Source of the DNA: Variovorax beijingensis
GTDB lineage: Bacteria; Pseudomonadota; Gammaproteobacteria; Burkholderiales; Burkholderiaceae_C
Length of the DNA stretch: 64,000 bases
Direction: 5' to 3'
Assembly: GCF_003951285.1 (NCBI RefSeq)
Contig: NZ_RXFQ01000011.1
Coordinates: forward strand, 146,336-210,335
Below the pieces are notes generated by a model. That model had not been told where the DNA came from. It saw nothing but the letters and a program-made list of their open reading frames with translations, and did no database searches. The translations under genes were made by a program, and so were the position numbers. This document shows, piece after piece, positions 1 to 8,391 of the stretch. Positions within the stretch are counted from its first letter, which is position 1; each line of letters opens with the position of its first letter.

Positions 1-110
1 CTACGCGCGCCTCAGCGAGCAATGCCATCCCGGGAAGCTCTCGACAACGGATTGCATTCCTGGACTCCACATGGACCGGTTCCCCTGCGCTGCCACTCGC
101 GCAAGCCTTG

Positions 111-1778
111 TCAGTCGTTGACGCAACTGTCTTCCGCGGGCACGAGGCATTCGGGCAGGTCGGCTCCCACGGCCCCTCCCCGGGTGCGGATGGTGGAGCT
201 GGCGGCAGCGGCCACCGCCAGGCCGCGCGGCAGCAATATCCACAGCTGGCCCCGCTCCTTCATGCGGCGCGCCTGGGTCGCGGCCTGTTGGCCGTTTCCG
301 AAGAAGTAGTCTGCCCGGACAGCACCACGAATCGCGCCGCCCGTATCCTGCGCAATCGTCAGACGCCGCATCGGTGCGCCGCTCCCTGGCGCACGCGTCG
401 AGACGAAGACGGGGTAGCCCAGAGGCGTGCTGCGTGGATCGACCGCGATCGATCGCCCCGCCGACAGCGGCACGCCGAACGCACCAACCGGACCACCCGC
501 CATGGCACTGGCCTCCTTGAAGAAAACATAGCTTGGATCCTTGATTCCAGAGCCGGTCGCCTTGCCGGCGTTGCGCCGTCCCGGCACCATCACCGCGCCG
601 CTGGTCTTGGGAAGGGCAAGCGTGAAGCCACGCGTGCGGATCACGGATACGTCGGTATCGCCATCCACACCATCGTCCTCATCGCCATCGTCCAACTCGA
701 GCTCGATTGACGAGCCGCGCACCTTGACCGGACTGCGAGCCTTGCCGGATGCCGATTGCGCCAGACTGGGCCTGAACGGCTGTCCGTTCTGCTCCGCGTA
801 CGCGACGCGGATCACTTCTCCGTTGTTCAGGCGGATGCGTCCGGACCCCTGGATCTGCATCTCGTAGAGCGCTGTCGCGCTGCTCACGAACGCGAGCACC
901 TTGGCGTTCGGCGCGCCTTTGGTCTCGATCTCTTCACGGGTGAAATAGGGCAGGAGTCGATTCCCCTCGATGCGAAGGCGAACCTTGCGATCCAGGGTGT
1001 CTCGCGTGATGCTCGACAGGTCGAGTGCATACAGGCCTGGCGCCCCCATGTCCCGCGTGCTCAATCCGCCTTGAACGGCCACGTTGCGGCCCTTCACGCG
1101 TGCGGCCACAACGCCGTTGCCCGCAGGCAGCTTGCGTGCATCTGCAAAGAGCAAGTCCTGCGGTTGCGCATACACCGGGTAGATGTTGGGCGGCTCATAT
1201 TGTCGGCTGCCGGCGATCTCGGGTTCAAAATAGCCGGTGACCACGCCATCGGGGCGTCGGTCGTCGTCCCGAATCTGATAGGCGGAGAACTCGCGCTCGA
1301 AGAAGTTGCGTATCGCCACGTCATTGTTGTGGCCCACGCTTCTCGCGCGATCACACACCTGCCGCCATTCGGCGCCACGCCCCGTCAACACCTTGCAGCT
1401 GCCCAGGAACGCCGGCCAGCTTTCGGAAAAGTCATCCTGCCGCCACCCGGGGACCAAGTCGAAACCAACCGATGTGTATGTGGCGAGTCGAGTCGAGAAC
1501 GTACGCGCTCGGCCGGCAATATTGCCACTCGCCGGCGATGACGCAGCCGCGGCAGAGGGGGCGGGAGGCGATTGCCCGGGCTCTACCCCCGCGGAGGGTG
1601 TGCTCGCAGGCGGCGGCAACGCAGGAGGCGGCGGTGTTGAGTGCGCGGCCGCAGGTGCCGCAACAGGGGCGGCGAATGGCATCCAGGTCCCGATCGTGCT
1701 GCAGCTGGCAAGCGCGGCTGCGAGCGCCACGCTTCCAATTCGCCACCGGGCGGATGAGAAGCAGAGATGCGATTTCAT
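111..1778 (-). CDS. mltA: Membrane-bound lytic murein transglycosylase A (MltA)
   Basis: Outer-membrane lipoprotein that cleaves the MurNAc-GlcNAc bond of peptidoglycan to form 1,6-anhydro products. The 555-residue product starts with a lipoprotein signal (lipobox L-A-S-C, Cys26). It contains the MltA double-psi barrel region (GYFEPEIAGS; QIQGSGRIRLNNGE) and a C-terminal 3D domain with the catalytic-Asp context AQDTGGAIRGA. Family members are often near 350-400 residues. The extra length here is a Ser/Pro/Ala-rich linker after the lipobox and an Asp-rich insert around residues 355-380 before DPSYVFF. It is the only gene reading leftward at this edge. Recognition is firm; the start is supported by the signal peptide. 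Confidence 0.93.
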   Translation of the reverse strand: MKSHLCFSSARWRIGSVALAAALASCSTIGTWMPFAAPVAAPAAAHSTPPPPALPPPASTPSAGVEPGQSPPAPSAAAASSPASGNIAGRARTFSTRLATYTSVGFDLVPGWRQDDFSESWPAFLGSCKVLTGRGAEWRQVCDRARSVGHNNDVAIRNFFEREFSAYQIRDDDRRPDGVVTGYFEPEIAGSRQYEPPNIYPVYAQPQDLLFADARKLPAGNGVVAARVKGRNVAVQGGLSTRDMGAPGLYALDLSSITRDTLDRKVRLRIEGNRLLPYFTREEIETKGAPNAKVLAFVSSATALYEMQIQGSGRIRLNNGEVIRVAYAEQNGQPFRPSLAQSASGKARSPVKVRGSSIELELDDGDEDDGVDGDTDVSVIRTRGFTLALPKTSGAVMVPGRRNAGKATGSGIKDPSYVFFKEASAMAGGPVGAFGVPLSAGRSIAVDPRSTPLGYPVFVSTRAPGSGAPMRRLTIAQDTGGAIRGAVRADYFFGNGQQAATQARRMKERGQLWILLPRGLAVAAAASSTIRTRGGAVGADLPECLVPAEDSCVND

Positions 1779-2136
1779 GGGAGGTCCTTGGCACGGAGGT
1801 GATCATCTGCAGCGCCCGCACCGAGAGTGCGCTACCGGCTCATGTCCAGCGATACGTTTCTTGCCGCACCGCGAAGATCCGACCCACGGGAGGAAGGCTG
1901 GCACCTGGCAATCAAGGCCGAGAGTCGACACGGCAGACAAGGATAGGGACGACTCGCAAATCTGACCATCTGTACGACGATCTATCACGAACGATCTAGG
2001 GAATGGCTCTCGGTACGGAAATGGCGCGAAGCGGCACGTCCGTGTCCCGTCAAGGTGGTGATCTCCCCGGTTGAAAGTACCAGCCGGATTGCTCAAGATG
2101 GCGGATTGTTCAGACACGCGATGCAGGCACCAGAAC
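1779..2136. other. Non-coding stretch between mltA and a lipoprotein gene
   Basis: This spacer separates the start codons of two divergent genes and must hold both promoters. Open frames crossing it have no start with a ribosome site and look like high-G+C shadows. I see no convincing hairpin, RNA gene or operator here. Confidence 0.4.
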
Positions 2137-2412
2137 ATGAATCGAATTTTTGCCCTGAGCCCGCTTCTCGCGCTGGTCGCCTGCGCGGGAAGCGGGCTGA
2201 TCGCCGGCAAGGCGCAGGGGCAATCCTCGGATATCCGCTCTGTCCAGGTGATCGGCGAGTCTGCAATCGATCTGAGAACCCGCGCCATCCTCGAAGCGTC
2301 CCGGCAGTGCGGGGCGCAGGGCAAGCACGCCCGCATCGTCGAAGTGACCTCCAAGGGCCTCACCCTCTTCAGCCACAAGCCGGAGGCCGAGGCGGTGTTT
2401 CACTGCGAGTAG
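2137..2412 (+). CDS. Small secreted lipoprotein, function unknown
   Basis: Predicted 91-residue exported protein. The start MNRIF at 2137 was chosen over an upstream in-frame start at 2071 because it puts a short basic N-end directly before a hydrophobic stretch and a lipobox-like L-V-A-C (Cys near residue 14). The mature part is hydrophilic with two Cys (SRQCGAQ and a terminal FHCE), which could form a disulfide. It stands alone, divergent from mltA. I do not recognise a family. Confidence 0.6.
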   Translation: MNRIFALSPLLALVACAGSGLIAGKAQGQSSDIRSVQVIGESAIDLRTRAILEASRQCGAQGKHARIVEVTSKGLTLFSHKPEAEAVFHCE

Positions 2413-2833
2413 GTGCGCGACGCGCAAGGTTCGGCTCCCTCCGAAGGGATCTGGCTAGAGTGCCGCGCCTGCCCGCAGCACCGAATTTCAATGCCCATTC
2501 GACCGATTCCTCTGATTTCCCTTGCCCTTTTCGCTTGGCTTGGTGTGCCTCTTCGGCATGGGCGGAGCCGATAGCGGCGGCGAGGATGGCCGAGCGCTAC
2601 CTCGACGTTCAGCGTTGCATCGAGCGCACCATCGGCAAGCAATGGCCGCAGAAGTACGGGATCGTTCTCGCCCGAAACCAGTGGGGCGCAATCGAAGCGA
2701 CAGAGCGTTCGATCGATACCGCGCCACAGGCGAACCCCGTCCCTGAGCGCAAATCCTGTGCCGATCAGCGCGCACGCACAGAGGGAAGAGTCCGCATCCG
2801 GTCTTTCCCACGCACAGGCAATCGAGCGAGGCG
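2413..2833. other. Spacer with possible broken secreted-protein ORF
   Basis: No intact gene fits here. At 2491 an ATG opens a signal-peptide-like stretch (MPIRPIPLISLALFAWLGVP) that stops after 27 residues. In another forward frame the sequence continues as SSAWAEPIAAARMAERYLDV, which would make a natural A-W-A signal-peptidase site if the two frames were joined. This could be a frameshifted remnant of a small periplasmic protein or chance. The joined frame runs on antisense into the creatininase gene without an obvious own stop, so support is weak. Confidence 0.25.
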
Positions 2834-3661
2834 TCAGGGAAGCGGCTGCGTATTGGCCGTGTCCAGCGGCAGGCGCGACACCTCCGCCAGCAGCAGCGCG
2901 AGCTGCTCCGCAGCCGCATCGACGACCGCCTGGCCGCGCGGCGCCGTCGCGGCGGCGGCGTTGCCCGCGGCGCCCTGCGCGTTGTAGTCCTCCATGGCCC
3001 AGCCGAGCTTGGCGCTCTTGCCGTTGCCGAGAATCGCGTAGCCGGCCGCGCGCTGCTCGGAGGTGGAGCGGAAATTCTTCGCCTCGCCCATGCGCACCTG
3101 CTGCGGCGCAAGCGCCAGCATCATCGAGGTCTCGATCTCGCCCGCATGCACGCCGAAGCGGTGCTCGCCGGCGCCGAACTGCGCGCCCGCATCGCCCAGC
3201 GGCAGGTTGAACCAGCTCACGCTGTAGACGATGAGGCCGTGCGCCGCGCGAAGTTCGCGCGCCACGATGTCCATCGCGCCCACATGGCCGCCGTGCGCGT
3301 TGAACAGCACCAGCTTCTTCACGCCGGCATGCGCCACACCGGCGCCGATTTCCTTCCACATGCGGATCACCGTTTCGGCCGACAGCGTGAGCGTGCCCGC
3401 GAAGCGCGCGTGCTCGGGGCTCAGGCCGATCTGCTGCGTCGGCAAAAACAGCACCGGCAGTCCGGCCGGCAGCAGCGGCAGCGATGCGGCCACGATGCCG
3501 TCGGCCAGCACCGTGTCCACACCCAGCGATAGATGGGGCCCATGCTGTTCGGTGGCGCCGAGCGGCAGCACCGCGACCGTGGCGGCCGCGTCGAGCGCCG
3601 CGAAATCGCGCGTGGTGAGTTGGGACCAGAAGCGGGGCAAGGAGGCCGGTTGTGCGTGCAT
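2834..3661 (-). CDS. Creatininase-family amidohydrolase
   Basis: Cytoplasmic metal-dependent amidohydrolase of the creatininase superfamily (creatinine amidohydrolase, MftE-like). The expected metal-ligand motifs appear in order: LGATEQHGPHL (Glu38, His40), GVDT (Asp49), FNAHGGHVG, and the C-terminal acid HAGEIETS. Length 275 is normal for the family. It is a single gene with no visible creatine or mycofactocin genes nearby, so the substrate cannot be assigned. Family call firm, substrate unknown. Confidence 0.85.
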   Translation of the reverse strand: MHAQPASLPRFWSQLTTRDFAALDAAATVAVLPLGATEQHGPHLSLGVDTVLADGIVAASLPLLPAGLPVLFLPTQQIGLSPEHARFAGTLTLSAETVIRMWKEIGAGVAHAGVKKLVLFNAHGGHVGAMDIVARELRAAHGLIVYSVSWFNLPLGDAGAQFGAGEHRFGVHAGEIETSMMLALAPQQVRMGEAKNFRSTSEQRAAGYAILGNGKSAKLGWAMEDYNAQGAAGNAAAATAPRGQAVVDAAAEQLALLLAEVSRLPLDTANTQPLP

Positions 3662-3789
3662 CTTGCGATCTTAGGCTGACGCGCCGCCGGCGCCCAGATG
3701 GCCGCGCGATGGGCACGCGGATGCCTTCATGCCCGTCGATATGCGACGCAGTTCACGCTCAGGCCACATCTTTCGCTGCTTGTGAGCCA

Positions 3790-3801
3790 TTTGTTAACAA
3801 A
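3790..3801. promoter_or_regulatory. 12-bp perfect palindrome upstream of pga operon
   Basis: TTTGTTAACAAA is self-complementary over 12 bp and lies in an AT-rich patch about 110 bp before the pgaA start. It could be a repressor site for the operon or part of the promoter. No regulator gene adjoins it. Confidence 0.4.
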
Positions 3802-3823
3802 CTCCCATAGAGTCACTTTTTAG

Positions 3824-3860
3824 GAACTTTTCAATACAGCTCTCGTGGCTTGAAAAGTTC
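3824..3860 (+). promoter_or_regulatory. Inverted repeat in the pgaA leader
   Basis: GAACTTTTCAA (3824-3834) and TTGAAAAGTTC (3850-3860) are perfect 11-bp complements around a 15-nt spacer, ending 50 nt before the pgaA GTG. As DNA it could bind a dimeric regulator. As RNA it would form a hairpin in the 5' leader. It has no U-run, so it does not look like a terminator. Confidence 0.5.
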
Positions 3861-3910
3861 TGCCCTGAATGGCGTTTCGCCGTGCAGGGAGCGCAATCAA
3901 AGGGAGCAGA

Positions 3911-6328
3911 GTGCCAATCCACAAGAACGATGGAGGCACGGTCGTGGCTGGGCGCAATTCGGCGCCGGCCGGCCCGTGGCCTCGATACCTCGCACAGGCT
4001 GTGCGGAAGCTGCCTCCGGTCGTCTGCCTGCTGGCGTTCGGCGCCTCCGCTGCGGTTGCGGCACCGGTTGCAATTGCATCGCCCGCGGCGGCCGATCGCA
4101 CCGCAGCCTCCTCCTACGATCCACAACGGCACGATGCGCTCATTGCCGCGTATCGCGCGAACCGCATCGCGCCGCCGCAAGCGCTGCAGCAGTTGAAGGC
4201 GTGGCTCGCAACGGCGCTGGGCCATGCCGAGCGGCAGCGCGTCGTCTCCGACGCCGTGGCGATCGCGGCCGCGGACGGCCAGTTCGCCGAAGCCGCGGCC
4301 CTGGGCCGCCAAGGGCCGCCTGCCAGCTTGCACGACTACGCGCTCGGCCCGCTGGCCCTGGCGGCACGCCGCACGCACGACCTCGCGCTGCAGGGCGAGG
4401 CCATCGCCGTCTGGCGGGCGCGCCTGCCGGCGTCGCGCGATGCGCAGCGCGAAGCCGAACTGCTGCTGGCGTCGAGCGGCGCCGCATCCGCGGCCTTCGA
4501 GGAAGCCGAAGCGGCGGAGCGCGCGAATCCCGGCACCTTCACGGCGCTGACCTTGGCCACGCTGCAGCAGCAGGCGCTCGCGCAGCAACTGCGCTGGGCG
4601 GTGCTGGAGCGCGACGAGCGCATCGGCGCGGCGCGCGTGGCCGCGCTCGACAAGGTGCTGGCGCAGCAGGAGATCGCGCGGGCCCGGCTCAATGCATCGG
4701 CACTGCACGCCGACCCGGTCGATGCCGAGGCATGGCGCTCCCTTCGCCTGCGGCTGCAGTCGGACCGGCTGCTGGCGCTTGTCGAGCGCGGCCGGCCCGC
4801 CGACGCCATTGCGCTGTACGAGGCACTGCACGCCGACGGATCGGCGCTGCCGCCCTATGCACTCGGTGCCGCAGCCCGCGCCCTCGCGCAGGAACGCCGC
4901 TCGATCGATGCCGTGCCGCTGTTCGAGGCGGCCGTGGCCGGCAGCGGCCCGGCGCTGCCGGCGGCCGACCCGATCTACCAGGGGCTGGCCTACGCCTACC
5001 TCGATACCGGCCGCTTCGAGGAAGCCGATGCGCTGCTCGCGCGCATCGAAGGCGCCACGCCCGCCACGCTGCGCCTCGCGCCCGAAGCGGGCCTGCCGAA
5101 CGGCGAGTACACCGAAGCGAACGGCATCCGCGCCATGCTGCTGCTCTACGGCGACCGGCACGCGCTCGCGCAGCAGCGCTTCGCGCTGCTCACAGGCGAA
5201 GCGCCTCTCAACGCCGAGTTTGCGGCCGGCGCGGGCCTGGCCGAACGGCTGCGCGATCACCCCGAGGCGGCGCTCGCGCGCTACGAGGCGCTGGCCGCCG
5301 ACCACCCGCATGACATCGGCGCACGCGCCGGCCACGTCGAGGCGCTGCTCGACGCGGGCGAATTCCGCGAGGCCCGCCGCCGCGCCGAATCGCTCGAGGC
5401 CGACGCGCCCGACACCGCCCAGGTGCGCGACCTGGCCCGCAAGCGGCGCGCAGCCACCGGCCCGCGGCTCGATCTCGATGCCGAGGCAGCTTCCGGCGGC
5501 GCCGCCATCGCCAACCGCGAATGGCGCGTGGCGAGCCGCCTCAGCTCGGGCCTGATCGACGACGAATGGCGCGTCTTCTACGACCAGGTGCTGGGCCGCG
5601 CAGACACCTCGGACGGCAACGGAAACTGGGCGCGCGGCGGCATCGGCCTTGCCTGGCAGCGCGGCCGCTGGCTGGCCGAGGGCGCCCTGCAGCATGCCAA
5701 CACCGGGCCCTACCGCACCAGCGCGGCCGGACGCATCGACTACCGCGCCGGGGACGCATGGCGGCTCTCGGCCACCTTCGACGGCGACAGCAAGGAGCTG
5801 CCCTGGAAGGCACGCATCGCAGGCATCGGGGCACGCGAGACCAGCCTGGGCGTGAGCCATGTGGTGAACGAGGCGCGCCGCTTCGAGCTGCAATGGCAGC
5901 GGCTCGACTTCAGCGACGGCAACCTGCGCAACGGCCTCGACTTCAGCTGGCGCGAACGCTGGGTCAGCACGCCGCGCTTCCAGCTCGAGACGCGGCTCGG
6001 CGCCGGCACCAGCCGCGGCCGGCAGCAGGAGGCCGCGTACTTCAGCCCGCCCCGCGATGCCAGCGCCCTGCTCACCGTGCGCGCGCAATGGCTCAACTGG
6101 AAAAGCGACGACAGGCAGTTCTTCCAGGCCATCGAGATCGGCGGCGGCAGCTATCGCCAGGCCGGTTTCGGAACCGGCCCGCTGTGGAGCGTGCGCTACG
6201 AACACAGGTGGAACCTGGGCCCGAAGCTGAGCCTGCGCTACGGGCTGGGCATCTCCAGCCATCCCTACGACGGCGTGCGCGAACGGCAGCGCAGCGTCTT
6301 CCTGAACCTTTCGATGCCCCTGCCCTGA
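3911..6328 (+). CDS. pgaA: Poly-beta-1,6-N-acetylglucosamine export porin PgaA
   Basis: Outer-membrane protein that exports partly deacetylated poly-GlcNAc (PNAG). About 805 residues, close to E. coli PgaA (807). A signal peptide (PPVVCLLAFGASAAVA) is followed by an alpha-helical TPR-like superhelix to about residue 490. A C-terminal beta-barrel of alternating strands ends in SVFLNLSMPLP. I chose the GTG at 3911 because GGAG sits 4 nt upstream; the in-frame ATG at 3869 lacks a Shine-Dalgarno and would add 14 residues. First gene of pgaABCD; its TGA overlaps the pgaB ATG by one base. Confidence 0.93.
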   Translation: MPIHKNDGGTVVAGRNSAPAGPWPRYLAQAVRKLPPVVCLLAFGASAAVAAPVAIASPAAADRTAASSYDPQRHDALIAAYRANRIAPPQALQQLKAWLATALGHAERQRVVSDAVAIAAADGQFAEAAALGRQGPPASLHDYALGPLALAARRTHDLALQGEAIAVWRARLPASRDAQREAELLLASSGAASAAFEEAEAAERANPGTFTALTLATLQQQALAQQLRWAVLERDERIGAARVAALDKVLAQQEIARARLNASALHADPVDAEAWRSLRLRLQSDRLLALVERGRPADAIALYEALHADGSALPPYALGAAARALAQERRSIDAVPLFEAAVAGSGPALPAADPIYQGLAYAYLDTGRFEEADALLARIEGATPATLRLAPEAGLPNGEYTEANGIRAMLLLYGDRHALAQQRFALLTGEAPLNAEFAAGAGLAERLRDHPEAALARYEALAADHPHDIGARAGHVEALLDAGEFREARRRAESLEADAPDTAQVRDLARKRRAATGPRLDLDAEAASGGAAIANREWRVASRLSSGLIDDEWRVFYDQVLGRADTSDGNGNWARGGIGLAWQRGRWLAEGALQHANTGPYRTSAAGRIDYRAGDAWRLSATFDGDSKELPWKARIAGIGARETSLGVSHVVNEARRFELQWQRLDFSDGNLRNGLDFSWRERWVSTPRFQLETRLGAGTSRGRQQEAAYFSPPRDASALLTVRAQWLNWKSDDRQFFQAIEIGGGSYRQAGFGTGPLWSVRYEHRWNLGPKLSLRYGLGISSHPYDGVRERQRSVFLNLSMPLP

Positions 6329-8391
6329 TGCGAACCGACCTGTTCATCCTCCTGCGCGCCACCATGGCCTGGCTGCTGCTGGCGCTCGCGCTTCCCGGCG
6401 CGGCGCAGCCGCTGCCGCCCGCCGACCCCGACGACGGCGTGAGCTTTCGCGTGCTCTCCTTCCACGACGTGCGCAGCAATGTGCGCGCGAGCTTCGAGAG
6501 TTCGCCCGACGGCACCGCCATCGACGAGCGCACGCTGGCCGAGGTGTTCGCCTGGCTGCGGCACAACGGCTACCACCCCATCAGCCTGCAGCAGGCGATC
6601 GATGCGCGCGCCGGCGGCCAGCCGCTGCCCCCGAAGCCCGTGCTGCTGACCTTCGACGACGGCTACCGCAGCGCCTACACCAAGGTCTTCCCGCTGCTCA
6701 AGCGCTTCGGCTATCCCGCGCTGCTGGCGCTGGTGACCAGTTGGCTCGACGTGCCGGAGGGCGCAAGCGTTCCCTATGGCGACAAGCCGGCGCCGCGCGA
6801 CGACTTCCTGCGCTGGAGCGAGGCCGCCGAAATGGCGCGCTCCGGCCTGGTCGAGCTGGCGAGCCACAGCCATGCGATGCACAACGGCGTGCAGGCCAAT
6901 CCGCAGGGCAACCTGCTGCCGTCCGCCGCAACGCACCGCTACGACCCGGCCACGGGCCGCTACGAGGACGACGCCGCCTACGCGCAGCGCATCGAAGCCG
7001 ACCTGCGCCGCAGCCGCAGCATCATCGAGGCCCGCACCGGCGCCAAGGTGCGCGCGATGGTGTGGCCCTACGGCGCCTACAACAGCGCGGCATTGAAGGC
7101 GGCCGAGCGCGCGGGGATGCCCGTCACGTTCACGCTCGACGACGGGCCGAACACGGCCTCGGTGCCGCTCTCGCAGGTTCGCCGTGCGCTGGTGGCCTAC
7201 GACAACGAGGCACCCGAATACGCCCGGCTGCTGAGCAGCCCCGTGGGCGGCGAGCTGCGGCCGGTCAACCGCGTGATGCACGTCGACCTGGACTACGTCT
7301 ACGACCCCGATCCGGCACAGCAGGAGCGCAACCTCTCGGCCCTGCTCGACCGCGTCGCGGCCATCCGGCCCCGCTCGGTGTTCCTGCAGGCCTATGCCGA
7401 CCCCGACGGCGACGGCGTGGCCGATGCGCTCTACTTCCCGAACCGCCAGCTGCCCATGCGCGCCGACCTCTTCAGCCGCGCAGCCTGGCAGCTGCGCAGC
7501 CGCACCGGCGTGAAGGTCTATGCATGGATGCCGGTGATGGCGTTTCGCCTGCCGGCGCCCCACCCGCTCGCGACGCATACGGTGCGCACCATGGACGGCG
7601 GCACACCCGCGGACCGCTACCACCGGCTGTCGCCCTTCGACCCCGAAGTGCGCGCGCTGATCGGCGGCATCTACGAAGACCTCGGGCGCCATGCCTTCTT
7701 CGAGGGCCTGCTGTTCCACGACGACGCGATGCTTTCGGACGACGAAGACGCAAGCCCGCCCGCGCTCGCCGAATACGGCCGCTGGGGCTTGCCGGCCGAC
7801 GTGGCCGCCATCCGCGCCGACCCGGCCCTGATGGCGCGCTGGACCAGCGCCAAGACGCGGTACCTGACGGAATTCACCCGGGAGCTCGCCGCGCGCGCAG
7901 GCGCGTGGCGGCCCGGACTGGAAACCGCGCGCAATCTCTATGCGCGGCCGGTGCTCGAACCCGCGGCGGAACAATGGTTCGCGCAGAACTACGAAGCCTC
8001 GCTCGCGGCCTACGACTACGTGGCGCTGATGGCCATGCCGCGCATGGAGCGCGAGGCCGATGCGCAGGCCTGGCTCGCACGCCTTGCGCGCCGCGCGGCC
8101 GGCACGCCGCGCGGCCTGGACGGCACCGTCTTCGAACTGCAGGCGCGCGACTGGCGCACCGGCCGGCCCGTGCCCGACGAGGAACTCGCGCGCCAGTGGG
8201 CGCTGCTGCACCGCATGGGCGTGCGGCACCTGGGCTACTACCCCGACGACTTCCTGGCCAACCAGCCCTCGCTCGAGGTGGTGCGCCGCGCGATCTCGGT
8301 GCGCGCGCTGCTGCCGCGCGCGCTGCCCGCGCCAGCGCCAACGTCCGCCGCGACATCCGCGGCATCCGCGGAAGAAGGCCGCTCGCCATGA
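6328..8391 (+). CDS. pgaB: Poly-beta-1,6-GlcNAc N-deacetylase PgaB
   Basis: Removes a fraction of N-acetyl groups from periplasmic PNAG, which is needed for export through PgaA. 687 residues with two domains: an N-terminal NodB-type deacetylase (SFHDV with His46/Asp47, LLTFDDGY with Asp110/Asp111, and SHSH with His180/His182) and a C-terminal GH153-like glycosidase/hexosamine-binding domain from about residue 310 (HVDLDYVYDPDP; FHDDAML). The signal peptide ends ALPGAAQ without a lipobox Cys, unlike the E. coli lipoprotein, so this copy is probably soluble or signal-anchored. It overlaps pgaC by 4 bases (ATGA). Confidence 0.95.
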   Translation: MRTDLFILLRATMAWLLLALALPGAAQPLPPADPDDGVSFRVLSFHDVRSNVRASFESSPDGTAIDERTLAEVFAWLRHNGYHPISLQQAIDARAGGQPLPPKPVLLTFDDGYRSAYTKVFPLLKRFGYPALLALVTSWLDVPEGASVPYGDKPAPRDDFLRWSEAAEMARSGLVELASHSHAMHNGVQANPQGNLLPSAATHRYDPATGRYEDDAAYAQRIEADLRRSRSIIEARTGAKVRAMVWPYGAYNSAALKAAERAGMPVTFTLDDGPNTASVPLSQVRRALVAYDNEAPEYARLLSSPVGGELRPVNRVMHVDLDYVYDPDPAQQERNLSALLDRVAAIRPRSVFLQAYADPDGDGVADALYFPNRQLPMRADLFSRAAWQLRSRTGVKVYAWMPVMAFRLPAPHPLATHTVRTMDGGTPADRYHRLSPFDPEVRALIGGIYEDLGRHAFFEGLLFHDDAMLSDDEDASPPALAEYGRWGLPADVAAIRADPALMARWTSAKTRYLTEFTRELAARAGAWRPGLETARNLYARPVLEPAAEQWFAQNYEASLAAYDYVALMAMPRMEREADAQAWLARLARRAAGTPRGLDGTVFELQARDWRTGRPVPDEELARQWALLHRMGVRHLGYYPDDFLANQPSLEVVRRAISVRALLPRALPAPAPTSAATSAASAEEGRSP

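Noticed and set aside
2522..2746. 74-residue forward ORF
   Set aside because: No ribosome site, arginine-rich arbitrary sequence, and a competing frame nearby reads more like a protein.
3794..6262. Very long minus-strand frame antisense to pgaA
   Set aside because: Arg/Ala/Gly-rich translation without domains; a mirror of the pgaA codon bias in high-G+C DNA. Similar long antisense frames (6265-8229, 15194-18247, 26421-28640, 45755-48112) were dropped for the same reason.
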